This document shows, piece by piece, positions 17,301 to 25,126 of a DNA stretch of 41,269 bases. Position 1 is the stretch's first letter; every line of letters begins with the position of its first letter. Location of the stretch: positions 1-41,269 of the forward strand of contig JACQYK010000125.1 in NCBI GenBank assembly GCA_016208255.1. Direction: 5' to 3'. Position numbers and translations under genes: made by a program. This DNA is from Deltaproteobacteria bacterium (lineage in GTDB: Bacteria; Desulfobacterota; RBG-13-43-22). The notes under the pieces were generated by a model. The model was not told the DNA's origin, made no database searches, and saw only the letters and a program-made list of their open reading frames with translations.

Positions 17301-17330
17301 TTTTTAATCCATCTCCTAACCAGGATAGCC

Positions 17331-17374
17331 GGAAAAAAAAGAATATGGGACGAGAAAGTCCCATATTCTTTTTT
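17331..17374. terminator. bidirectional Rho-independent terminator
   Basis: A perfect 11-bp stem, GAATATGGGAC (17341-17351) pairing with GTCCCATATTC (17358-17368) around a 6-nt loop. It has an A-run on the left and a T-run on the right. It lies between the cytochrome c gene and the siroheme-type gene and would end minus-strand transcription of the former. Confidence 0.9.
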
Positions 17375-17422
17375 CAGGCTGATCTTGTTGGTATAATTTT
17401 GCTTGGATCTGTAGCAAACAGG

Positions 17423-17803
17423 TTATTTCCGTCTTTTCCTGACCATATCGGGTGTGACGGCCAAACCCTTATTGGACCAGGCTTGGCGCACATAGGTGAT
17501 GATTGCCGCCAATTGCTGGTCGGAAAAAGTCTCTTTCCAAGTCGGCATCTACCCCAGTTTCCCTTTTCTTCCGTTGAGGACGGTATCAATCACCTGGTTC
17601 GGGTCGCCGATCACAAACGGGTTTTTATCCAGGGCCGGAAATTTGGCCGGCAGGCCCTGACCGTTCAGGCGATGACAATCCGCACAGGTATTCTCAAATA
17701 ACTTCTTCCCTTCCTGGAAGGCCTTGTCCGCTCCCTGGGCCTGTCCCAAGGAGATCCAGCCGATAAGGGCGACCAAGGAAATGAACACAATGAACCTCTC
17801 CAT
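17423..17803 (-). pseudogene. small c-type cytochrome with in-frame amber codon
   Basis: The ATG at 17803 follows GGAGGGGAAAG and begins a signal peptide (MERFIVFISLVALIGWISLG, cleavage after AQG). A single haem c motif CADCH is at residues 40-44 (NTCADCHRLNG). Codon 85 is TAG (17549-17551), immediately before MPTWKETFSDQQLAAIITYV, where the Met is the expected distal haem ligand. The same frame then runs 41 more codons to a TAA at 17423-17425 and reads as a normal class I cytochrome c C-terminal helix (TYVRQAWSNKG). So either this is a nonsense mutation or sequencing error, or the amber codon is suppressed or recoded. Periplasmic electron carrier by family. Confidence 0.75.
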
Positions 17804-17852
17804 TCTTTCCCCTCCTTTAAAGTGCCTCGAAAAAGAACCCCATTTTTCTCCT

Positions 17853-18046
17853 GACGCCGAAGGCCGAAGGCTATAACGGATTTTCCATCTTACTTCCCCG
17901 AAGGAATTTTCAGCACCGATAAGGATCACCCGCTAAAGGGCCTCAAGATAAAGTGCCTGGCCTGTGCCGATTGCCATATCCCCTATATCAAAGTTGGGGC
18001 CCAAAGGTATCGGACCCCTAATCGTGCTTTTAATGGGCCGATATAA
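17853..18046 (+). pseudogene. C-terminal fragment of a multihaem c-type cytochrome (NrfA-like)
   Basis: On the plus strand, opposite and beyond the start of the small cytochrome gene, an open frame with no start codon reads YFPEGIFSTDKDHPLKGLKI, then KCLACADCHIPYIKVGAQRY and stops at 18046. CADCHIPYIKVGAQ resembles the CADCHMPY... haem motif of pentahaem nitrite reductases and related multihaem cytochromes. No upstream remainder is present, so this is a relic. The similarity is by eye. Confidence 0.45.
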
Positions 18047-18398
18047 AATGAAAACTCAATTATTGAGGTGTTTTTATTTTACAAAAATCAAAAATTGAAG
18101 TCAAAAGCTTTTTACCCGCTTCCCTTAGGAGCTACTTCGGAATAGAGTAGTAGAAGAGTTTAAGGCCCTTCTTAGATGACAGAGCAAGAAAGAGTTAAAA
18201 GGCGAATATCCCGGTAGCCTTGAATAACGGTTCATAGTACCTGGCGTTTAGGAATCAGAAGGCTTGGAGAATTAAGTATTGACGGGTTACCCTTAATATA
18301 ATAGGAATCGATGAGGGCTTCGAGAATCGTCCAAAAGATATTCTCGGTGAAAACCGTTGTTGAGCCTACAAGGAAAATCAGGGTTTTTCAGGAGACGG
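18047..18398. other. intergenic region without recognised gene
   Basis: AT-rich between the cytochrome fragment and the phosphotransferase gene. A small CTCAAT/ATTGAG dyad at 18055-18067 is followed by a T-rich stretch, but its loop is too short to be a convincing terminator. Nothing else was recognised. Confidence 0.5.
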
Positions 18399-19462
18399 AT
18401 GTCATTGAATACGATTATCTCCTCTGCGGCCGATCAATTTAAACCACAGGGAACTATTAGAACCATCCGGGCCTATGGCCGGGGGAATATTCATGCAACC
18501 TATCTGGTGGTTTTAAACCACTCAGCAACAGATAAATTTATTCTGCAGCGGATCAACACCGCTGTTTTTCCTAATCCGGAAAAGGTCATGCAAAACATTG
18601 GAACCTGCTGCAAACAGGTCCTCAATCGGTTGCGGGATTACCCCCCGGCCCCGGGGCGCCGCTGGGAGGTTCCCCGGGTTTTATTGACTCAGAACGGTCA
18701 AGACCATTGGATCGGCCCGGATGGGGCTTTCTGGCGAGCCCTCAGTTTTATTGACAGAGCCAGGTCCTTTGACACCATCCAAGATCTTACCCACGCCCGG
18801 GAAGTCGGCTATGCTCTGGGGATGTTCCACCGCCTCACCCGGGACCTGCCGGTTGAAAACTGCGACACATTGATGCCGTCCTGACCCAAAAAAAACCATC
18901 CCGTTCTCCGGAGGTGGATCATGGTTTGGGATTTGTAAATCGTCGAAGAAGCGGGATCGATATTCTGGAAAGGGCTAAAGAACAGGGCCTGCTGGAACTC
19001 CGGGTGATCCATGGGGACCCCAAGGTCAACAACGTCATGATCGACATCAGCACCCGGCAGGCCGTCAGCCTTGTGGACCTGGACACCGTCAAGCCCGGGC
19101 TGATTCATTATGATATCGGCGACTGCCTCCGTTCCGGATGTAATCCCCTGGGAGAAGAGACCGAACATTGGGAGAAAGTACGGTTTGAACCCGATCTTTG
19201 CCGGGCTATTCTGAGTGGCTATCTGGCCGAGGCCGGGAATTTCCTCAAAGAGAATGATTATCGATATCTGTTCGAGGCCATCAGGTTGATCGCCTTCGAA
19301 TTGGGACTTCGATTTTTCACCGACTACCTGGAGGGTAATATCTACTTTAAGGCCGTAAAAGAAAAACAAAATCTGACCCGGGCCCTGGTCCAGTTCAAAC
19401 TTACCGAAAGCATCGAATCAGAGGAGCCCGCCATTCGGGCCCTTATCCGGGATCTGAAATGA
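18399..19462 (+). pseudogene. APH-family phosphotransferase, broken by a small deletion/frameshift
   Basis: The ATG at 18399 follows GGAGACGG. The first part (to the stop at 18884) has the N-lobe (YGRGNIHATYLV, FILQRINTAVF) and ALGMFHRLTRDLPVEN. A second frame beginning at 18860 (LRHIDAVLTQKK, SRSPEVDHGLGF) carries the C-lobe with the catalytic loop VIHGDPKVNNVMID and the metal-binding VDLDTVKPGL. Related aminoglycoside-phosphotransferase-family sugar kinases have about 20 extra residues between these segments, so a short deletion of non-multiple-of-three length probably occurred at CTGCGACAC. Protein kinase-like fold; the substrate is probably a sugar or small alcohol. It overlaps the next gene by 4 nt (ATGA), so the pair is an operon. 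Confidence 0.75.
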
Positions 19463-19995
19463 AATCCCGGAACTTCTCTTTGAAACCTTTTTCCGGAACC
19501 GGGTCTCCGCCCTTTAAGATCACCGGCTCCTTTTTCCGCCGGGACCAGACCCTTGGCCTTACCTATCACCTGCTTGGCCGGATAAGGGATATCGAGGTCC
19601 CCCCGCCAGCGGACCGGCCTTCCCGCCGGATCGGATTATGGGAAGACACCTGCTTTGAGTTTTTCATCGGCCCCAGGGATTCCACCCGTTATTGGGAATT
19701 TAACCTTTCGCCCTCCGGGAATTGGAACGTCTTTCGCTTTGAAACTTATCGTCAAGGTCTCTTTGAGGAAAAGGCCTTCTCCTCCCTGCCGTTTAAGTCC
19801 CGGATCCAGCTGGATTCTTTACGGGTAGATTTGGAAATTGATTTGAGCATAATGATCCCTGCGGTCCAACCCTTGGAGATGGCCGTCAGCACCGTCCTGA
19901 AAACCAGTGCGGGCGATTTGTCCCTGTGGGCCGTGACTCATCCCGGCCCGGCAGTTGATTTTCACCATAGAGATGGCTTCATCATCAAATTATAA
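19459..19995 (+). CDS. DOMON-like domain protein
   Basis: A 178-residue protein whose ATG overlaps the phosphotransferase stop. It looks like the single DOMON-like/carbohydrate-binding family-9-type beta sandwich of bacterial proteins linked with sugar kinases or MurB-like proteins: LTYHLLGRIRDIEVPPP, GLWEDTCFEFFIGPRDS (about residues 56-72), YWEFNLSPSGNWNVFRF (about 76-92). No signal peptide, so probably cytoplasmic. Such domains can bind haem or sugars, but no ligand can be assigned. The stop codon lies inside the left terminal repeat of the MITE-like element. Confidence 0.75.
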   Translation: MKSRNFSLKPFSGTGSPPFKITGSFFRRDQTLGLTYHLLGRIRDIEVPPPADRPSRRIGLWEDTCFEFFIGPRDSTRYWEFNLSPSGNWNVFRFETYRQGLFEEKAFSSLPFKSRIQLDSLRVDLEIDLSIMIPAVQPLEMAVSTVLKTSAGDLSLWAVTHPGPAVDFHHRDGFIIKL

Positions 19996-20141
19996 GAGAC
20001 CTTTGAAAAATGTCCCCTTTTGCCCAATTTCTGTGTCAGGCTCAAATTTCAATCCTCGAAATATTCCATATATTCCTGCGGTTAAAATTTTCGCCTTTCT
20101 TGACCTTGGCCAAAATTGAACATTTTTCAAAGGTCTCTTAT
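19992..20141. mobile_element. 150-bp MITE-like element with perfect 22-bp terminal inverted repeats
   Basis: The ends are ataagagacctttgaaaaat (+gt) at 19992-20013 and its exact reverse complement at 20120-20141. The interior is non-coding. A shortened, diverged relative is at 23201-23249 (agagacctttgaaaaacgtc ... aaaggtttctcg). It has no transposase, so it would need to be mobilised in trans. The left end supplies the stop codon of the DOMON-like gene. Confidence 0.75.
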
Positions 20142-20186
20142 CTTATAAGGTACTGCCCGGAAATATGATCCTCTATTCGTAGATAA

Positions 20187-20705
20187 ATGGCCATTCATAT
20201 TCTTATAGACGGATATAATTTGATCCGGAAATATCCTCCCCTGTCACAGGCGGAGAAAAACGATTTTTCCAAAGGGCGGGAAAAATTATTGGAATGGTTA
20301 GCTCAATACCGCCGAAAAATAGCCAATCCCATAACGGTGGTTTTTGACGGGGGTCAAGGGGGAGATTGGGACGAAGGAAGGGATATTTATAAGGGTATAA
20401 AAATCCGGTACTCTCCCCAGGGCCAAACCGCTGATGATATCATCAAAAGACTGGCGAAAAAAGAAGGAGAGAAAATCCTGGTGGTCACCTCGGATCAGGA
20501 ATTGGGTTCCTATTGCCGAATTTTCAAAACAGGCTGGATTCGTTCTGAAGATTTCGCCCGTCGGATTCAGGAACAGATATGGTCCGGGGACCCGGATTCA
20601 TTCCCGGAAGACGACCGGGATGACCAGCCTAAAAAGAAAAAAGGGACTGCTCATCGTCTTTCCAAAAAGGCCAAAAAAGAAAGGAAACACTGGGAACATC
20701 TCTAA
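20187..20705 (+). CDS. NYN-domain (YacP-like) putative ribonuclease
   Basis: A 172-residue NYN/PIN-like nuclease fold protein. The first strand IHILIDGYNLIRKYP supplies Asp8 and Asn11; TVVFDGG (about 50-56) and TADDIIKRL (about 84-92) supply further conserved acidic residues; VVTSDQELG (about 102-110) completes the site. In Bacillus the YacP/Rae1 protein is a ribosome-associated mRNA endonuclease, so RNA decay is a reasonable guess. The C-terminus is strongly basic (KKKKGTAHRLSKKAKKERK), consistent with RNA binding. Weak ribosome-binding site. It converges with the YwbE-like gene on the other strand. Confidence 0.8.
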   Translation: MAIHILIDGYNLIRKYPPLSQAEKNDFSKGREKLLEWLAQYRRKIANPITVVFDGGQGGDWDEGRDIYKGIKIRYSPQGQTADDIIKRLAKKEGEKILVVTSDQELGSYCRIFKTGWIRSEDFARRIQEQIWSGDPDSFPEDDRDDQPKKKKGTAHRLSKKAKKERKHWEHL

Positions 20706-20710
20706 GGTTA

Positions 20711-20905
20711 TCAGGATAGAATTCCTTTCACCCGGCCCACGACACCGCTGGTCAGACGCACTTTGATGCCATGGGGATGATGGGAGGATTTGGTCAGGAT
20801 ATCCTGGACGATTCCTTCGGTCAGTTTTCCGGAGGTTTGATCTTGTTTTTGTACCACCTGCACCCGGGCTCCGGGTCGGACATCGCCCCGGTCTTTGCCG
20901 TTCAT
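20711..20905 (-). CDS. YwbE-like (DUF2196) small protein
   Basis: A 64-residue basic protein, MNGKDRGDVRPGARVQVVQK followed by GIVQDILTKSS and HPHGIKVRLTSGVVGRVKG, the signature of the YwbE/DUF2196 family (KOW-like small beta fold). The ATG at 20905 is preferred over upstream in-frame ATGs because AGGATC precedes it and the family starts near here. Function is unknown, with nucleic-acid binding possible. Convergent with the NYN gene (5 nt apart). Confidence 0.8.
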   Translation of the reverse strand: MNGKDRGDVRPGARVQVVQKQDQTSGKLTEGIVQDILTKSSHHPHGIKVRLTSGVVGRVKGILS

Positions 20906-20989
20906 CGTATGATCCTGTCCTTCAGTTTTATTGATGCCCCGGTAAGGAGTTAACCCTGCCTTGGAAACCGTTTCCGGTAATGAACCGCT

Positions 20990-21048
20990 CGTTGCTCGTT
21001 GCTGGTTACTCGTTAAAACGAGAAACGAGAAACCAGTAACGAGCAACG
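20990..21048. repeat. inverted/tandem 'cgttgctcgtt' repeat
   Basis: The arms cgttgctcgttgctggtt (20990-21007) and aaccagtaacgagcaacg (21031-21048) pair with one mismatch, with cgtt/aacg inside. Low-complexity GTTACTCGTT-type repeats of this sort are common intergenic elements; it lies between the YwbE-like and CoxE-like genes. Confidence 0.75.
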
Positions 21049-21068
21049 GAGGAACTTGAAGATGCTGG

Positions 21069-22262
21069 TTAATGTTTGGACATCATATGGGTGACCGCTT
21101 TTTCCAGACCGTCCAGGGTCAGTTCGAACATGGGAAAGATCTCCCGGATCTGGCTGATGGTCCGGGTATAGGCCCAATCCCTTTCCAGCACGGGGTTGAT
21201 CCATATGGCGCGGGTGAAGGTGTCGGCAATAAACTTCAGCCTTTCATAACTGGGCCGGCCGGACCTTTCGCCTACATAGATGTAGCCGTCGTTGCCTATC
21301 AATTCATAAGGGGCCATACTGGCATCCCCAACGATAATAAAGCGTGTTTCCGGGTCCAGACGGATCAGATGATCGGTGGCAATGGGTTTGGAGCGTCTCG
21401 GCGCATCTTCCCAGAGATAGTCATAAATGGTGTTATGAAAGAAAAATGTTTTCAGATCCTTAAATTGGTCCCGGGCATAATTAAAAAGGGTTTGGACCAG
21501 ATCGACATAAGGGTCCATGGACCAGCCGCCGTTATCAATCGCCAGAATCACCTTGAGCCGGTTTTTAAGACTCTGGTCAAAAATGATTTCGATCTCCCCG
21601 GCGTTTCTCATGGTTTCATAGATGGTTTTGTCGATATTGACGGTATCTCGGGGGCCAACCGGGATCAAATGCCGGAGTCGTTTCAAGGCTTCTCCGACCT
21701 GAGACTGGGTCAGGGGACCTTCCTGGGAATAGTCCTTGTATCTCCGGTCCAGGGCCACCTTAACGGCGGACTTGCCGCCCCCGGCGCCGCCCACCCGCAT
21801 CCCACCCGGGTGCGTACCGGAGTGGCCTACCGGAGAAGTCCCACTGGTCCCGATCCATTTGTTGCCCCCGTGATGCTCCTCGGTTTGTTCTTTTAAGCGG
21901 TCCAGGAAATACTGGAGCAGTTCCTCAGGGGTCATTTTTTTCAGCTCTTCTTCATCCACCCCCAAGGCCTGGGCTACGTCCTCCGGTTTTTTGAGCCATT
22001 GTTCCAGTAAAGCCCGGGCCATTTCGTCTAATTCAAATTCGTCGCCTTCTTTAAATTCGACGCCGCGGAAATGGTGGGCAAAGGCTTGATCATATAAATC
22101 AAAATAGCGTTCGCTCTTGACCAGGACGGTCCGGGCGGCGATGTAAAAGTCGTCCAGAGAATTAACCAGTCCCAGGCCCAGGGCCTTTTGCAGCCTCAAA
22201 AACGAGGTCGGCGAAACCGGAATCCCCACTTTTTTCAGAAAATAAAAAAAATCTACAAACAT
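21069..22262 (-). CDS. CoxE-like VWA-domain protein
   Basis: A 397-residue protein beginning MFVDFFYFLKKVGIPVSPTS. It has the CoxE/VWA family architecture: an N-terminal helical region, an acidic middle, a Gly-rich linker (GHSGTHPGGMRVGGAGGGKS, about residues 150-170) and a C-terminal von Willebrand A-like fold (VILAIDNGGWSMDPYVDLV, about 240-258). The metal-ion-dependent adhesion motif is altered (DNGGWS rather than DxSxS). It follows the MoxR ATPase by 4 nt, and MoxR-VWA pairs act as chaperones for metalloenzyme maturation, as CoxD-CoxE do for CO dehydrogenase. No obvious client lies next to it. Confidence 0.85.
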   Translation of the reverse strand: MFVDFFYFLKKVGIPVSPTSFLRLQKALGLGLVNSLDDFYIAARTVLVKSERYFDLYDQAFAHHFRGVEFKEGDEFELDEMARALLEQWLKKPEDVAQALGVDEEELKKMTPEELLQYFLDRLKEQTEEHHGGNKWIGTSGTSPVGHSGTHPGGMRVGGAGGGKSAVKVALDRRYKDYSQEGPLTQSQVGEALKRLRHLIPVGPRDTVNIDKTIYETMRNAGEIEIIFDQSLKNRLKVILAIDNGGWSMDPYVDLVQTLFNYARDQFKDLKTFFFHNTIYDYLWEDAPRRSKPIATDHLIRLDPETRFIIVGDASMAPYELIGNDGYIYVGERSGRPSYERLKFIADTFTRAIWINPVLERDWAYTRTISQIREIFPMFELTLDGLEKAVTHMMSKH

Positions 22263-22266
22263 GGTC

Positions 22267-23115
22267 TTATCTCTTGCCCCGGCCTACGCTGTTCTGGGCC
22301 ACCACATAGTCCGGACTCTTTTTAAACAACACCCCCAAAAACGGGACTTCTCCTTTGGCCAGATCTTTGACTTTAAAATCCGGATCGGCTTTCAAGGCCC
22401 GGATCCAGTTGATCAATTCCCGGGTGGCCGGTTTTTTTTCGATCCCCCGAATATCCCGAAGACGATAAAAGGTCTGGACGGCGCTATCCAGCAGGTCCTG
22501 GTCGATATTGGGAAAATGGACATGAAGGATTTCCCGCATCATGCTTGGTTCCGGAAAGGCGATATGATGAAAGTTACAGCGGCCTAAAAAGGGATCGGAC
22601 AAGTCCTTTTTGGCGTTGGAGGTGATAATGATGACCGGCCGGTTGATGGCTTGAATCGTTTTATCAATCTCGATGATATCAAATTCCATTTGATCCAGGA
22701 CATCCAGCATATCATCCTGGAAATCCGTGTCGGCCTTGTCGATTTCATCGATCAATAGGACCACTTTCTTGTCGGCCACGAAGGCCTGGCCGATTTTGCC
22801 CATTTTGATATAGTCTTCAATATTGCTGACATCCCGTTTGGAATCCCCGAAACGGCTGTCGTTTAAACGGGTCAGCGTATCATATTGATACAGGGCATCG
22901 ATCAGCTTCATACTTGATTTTACATTGAGGACGATCAGTCGCATGCCGAAGGCCTCGGAAATGGCGTGAGCCAGCATGGTTTTTCCGGTGCCGGGCTCTC
23001 CCTTAAGCAGCAGAGGCATTTCCAGCCCCATGGTAATATTAACGATTTTGGCCAATTCCTCATCCAGAACATATTTTTTGGCCCCTTTAAATTTGGTGGG
23101 TACAGTTTCGTGCAT
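22267..23115 (-). CDS. MoxR-family AAA+ ATPase
   Basis: A 282-residue MoxR/CoxD-type AAA+ ATPase. Walker A LLKGEPGTGKTML is at about residues 36-48 and Walker B VVLLIDEIDKAD at about 118-129. Sensor 1 IITSNAKKDLSDPFLGRC follows at about 168-185. It pairs with the VWA protein downstream (4-nt gap) as a two-gene operon. By analogy with CoxD/CoxE, NorQ/NorD and RavA/ViaA, the pair probably remodels or inserts metal into an enzyme elsewhere in the genome. Confidence 0.9.
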   Translation of the reverse strand: MHETVPTKFKGAKKYVLDEELAKIVNITMGLEMPLLLKGEPGTGKTMLAHAISEAFGMRLIVLNVKSSMKLIDALYQYDTLTRLNDSRFGDSKRDVSNIEDYIKMGKIGQAFVADKKVVLLIDEIDKADTDFQDDMLDVLDQMEFDIIEIDKTIQAINRPVIIITSNAKKDLSDPFLGRCNFHHIAFPEPSMMREILHVHFPNIDQDLLDSAVQTFYRLRDIRGIEKKPATRELINWIRALKADPDFKVKDLAKGEVPFLGVLFKKSPDYVVAQNSVGRGKR

Positions 23116-23200
23116 AATTTAACTCCTTATTAGATATTAATAGACCCGTAAAAAGCCTATCGGCAGGTTCCGGTAAAATGGGGATTCAATACCGGCTCGT

Positions 23201-23249
23201 AGAGACCTTTGAAAAACGTCCCCTCTTAACCACTTTTAAAGGTTTCTCG
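23201..23249. repeat. short relative of the MITE-like element
   Basis: agagacctttgaaaaacgtc at the left and aaaggtttctcg at the right form an imperfect inverted repeat matching the terminal sequence of the 150-bp element at 19992-20141, but with almost no interior. Confidence 0.6.
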
Positions 23250-23687
23250 ACTTCGGCGGGATAAAACCACCTGAATTCACTTCGATCGGCGGCGAAGTAC
23301 GACAGGGCGGGTTATCCGCCGATTAACCAGTCGTTTTTAAACTGTTTACGAGGTTGACCAGATATAACGTTATTGAAACATAAATTTTAAGAATAATCAA
23401 TAGGATTTTAAAAGCAGGAGACAAAGTCAATTTTAATAAAGTTGAGTCTTCCCTGATCTTTCCGGTCTTATTGTTTTGAAAAAAAGAAAGGAAATGACTG
23501 ACGGGAGAAAGGTTTACGGACCTTGACCTCGGGAGTATCGGGCTGGCCGAAATAAACAGCTCCAGATAAGGAGAATATCCATCTTCCTCAAAAAATGCCT
23601 CAATATAGTAAGCTACATCCCGCAAATCTCAATAACCCAATTGAATATTTCGAAAAACTCCGCAATAGGGCTTTATCCAAAAAAAAC

Positions 23688-23735
23688 TTGACGAGGTAGA
23701 ACAACGTAGTTATAATAATACTACATTGTAGGGTT
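23688..23735 (+). promoter_or_regulatory. sigma70 promoter with overlapping palindromes, SQR-like operon
   Basis: TTGACG (23688-23693), an exact 17-nt spacer and a perfect TATAAT (23711-23716). The -10 lies within gtagttataataatactac (an inverted repeat with GTAGT/ACTAC arms), immediately followed by ctacattgtag, a second palindrome. These look like an operator for a dimeric repressor. The start codon is about 150 nt downstream. Confidence 0.7.
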
Positions 23736-23874
23736 TAATATACTAATTATTAGGATAAATAAGGTGTTAGTAATTAATTAAAATTTTAATTTTATTAAAT
23801 AGTTAAAAAATAGGTGCTTATCGGGTAGTCTGATCCATAGCGCAGTTAATAATTCATTGAGGAGGATAATTTAG

Positions 23875-25110
23875 ATGAAGAAGATAATCATTTTGGGCTC
23901 AGGTGCCGGTGGAACCATGATGGCCAATACCTTACGAAAGGAATTAAGCGATACCGAATGGCAGATCAGCATCATTGACCATGAAGAAATCCACCACTAC
24001 CAACCCGGCTGGCTGTTTATCCCATTTGGAGTCTATACTAAGGAAGACTGCATTAAGCCCAAAAGGGAGTTTATTCCCAAGGGGGTAAATTTCATCCTGG
24101 ACGAGGTGGTTGGGGTCAACCCGGAAAAACGCCAGGTGGAAGGCAAAAAAAGTCGCTATGATTACGACTGGCTGATCATTGCCACCGGTTGTCGGATCAT
24201 GCCCGAGGAAGTCGAGGGCATGAAGAATGACTGGTACGGCAATATTCATACTTTTTATACCCTGGAAGGGGCTATGGAGCTCCATAAGAGGTTGAAGAAA
24301 TTCAACTCCGGCCGTGTTGTGCTCAACATTGCCGAACTTCCTTATAAGTGTCCGGTGGCGCCCATAGAATTCGTCTTTATGGCCGACTGGTTCTTTTCCG
24401 TCAATGGATGCCGGGATAAGGTGGAGATTGAATTTGTCACTCCCGTTGCCGGCATCTTCACCAAGCCGATGGCTACCAAGGCCTTGGCTACCATTGCCGA
24501 ACAAAAGAATATCAAAGTCACCCCAAATTTCGATATTGCCCAGGTCAACGCTGATGAGAAAACCATCGAATCCCACAAGGGTGAAAAAATTAACTATGAT
24601 CTGCTGGTAACCATACCACCCAACTTCGGGGCCCAATTCATTCTGGATTCCAATATAGGAGATCCGATGGGCTTTATTGATACCGATCATTTTACCCTCA
24701 AAGCCAAGAATTATGACCATATCTATGTCCTTGGAGACGCAACGAATGTCCCCACCTCCAAGGCCGGGGCGGTTGCCCATTATCAATCCGATACTGTCCT
24801 CAAGAATATTTTGCGTGAAATAGACGGGCAAGAACCGAAGCCGACCTTTGACGGGCATGCCACCTGTTTCATTGTCTCCGGTTATGAGAAAGCGGTCCTT
24901 ATTGATTTTAATTATAAAGTCGAACCACTGCCCGGCAGGTATCCCTTCCCAGGCCTCGGCCCGTTTACCCTGTTGGGGGACAGTAACTTTAATTACTGGG
25001 GGAAGATGATGTTTAAGTGGGTTTACTTTAATATGATGCTTCGCGGTCTTGAACTGCCCCTGGAACCCCAATTCACTATGGCCGGTAAATTGCGATCGGG
25101 ACTGGCCTGA
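23875..25110 (+). CDS. sulfide:quinone oxidoreductase-like FAD flavoprotein
   Basis: A 411-residue flavoprotein with GGAGG before the ATG. The N-terminal FAD-binding Rossmann motif is IIILGSGAGGTMMA (residues 4-17), and a second nucleotide-type strand VYVLGDATNVPTSKAGAVAH (about 283-302) marks the C-terminal FAD contact typical of SQR/FCSD. Cysteines at TGCR (about 106) and PYKCPVAP (about 161) are candidates for the redox-active sulfur site. Near the end, ALGPFTLLG-type hydrophobic segments with WGKMMFKWVYFNMMLRG would form the amphipathic membrane-binding helices. SQR oxidises sulfide and reduces quinone at the inner membrane. The DUF1641 gene follows after 16 nt, an association seen for SQR-like proteins in several phyla. 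Subtype (III-like or other) is uncertain. Confidence 0.85.
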   Translation: MKKIIILGSGAGGTMMANTLRKELSDTEWQISIIDHEEIHHYQPGWLFIPFGVYTKEDCIKPKREFIPKGVNFILDEVVGVNPEKRQVEGKKSRYDYDWLIIATGCRIMPEEVEGMKNDWYGNIHTFYTLEGAMELHKRLKKFNSGRVVLNIAELPYKCPVAPIEFVFMADWFFSVNGCRDKVEIEFVTPVAGIFTKPMATKALATIAEQKNIKVTPNFDIAQVNADEKTIESHKGEKINYDLLVTIPPNFGAQFILDSNIGDPMGFIDTDHFTLKAKNYDHIYVLGDATNVPTSKAGAVAHYQSDTVLKNILREIDGQEPKPTFDGHATCFIVSGYEKAVLIDFNYKVEPLPGRYPFPGLGPFTLLGDSNFNYWGKMMFKWVYFNMMLRGLELPLEPQFTMAGKLRSGLA

Positions 25111-25126
25111 GAGGAGGAGGCCTATT

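Larger units (their letters stand above)
23116..23874. other. 759-bp intergenic region: short MITE relative, promoter, long leader
   Basis: Between moxR (minus) and the SQR-like gene (plus). It contains a short inverted repeat related to the MITE-like element (23201-23249), a GC-rich segment at 23250-23330, and then an AT-rich section with a strong promoter (23688-23716) and a roughly 150-nt leader. A 100-codon minus ORF at 23323-23625 has no ribosome-binding site or family features and is not called. Confidence 0.6.

Noticed and set aside
17549-17551. Pyrrolysine in cytochrome c as a main call
   Set aside because: No pyl genes in the window and no reason for pyrrolysine beside the haem ligand; kept as a low-probability idea.
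18051-18080. Terminator at CTCAATTATTGAG followed by T-rich sequence
   Set aside because: The dyad leaves a one-base loop, so the real stem would be only about 4-5 weak pairs.
23323-23625. 100-codon minus-strand ORF in the moxR-SQR gap
   Set aside because: No ribosome-binding site, odd composition, no family resemblance; overlaps repeat-like sequence.
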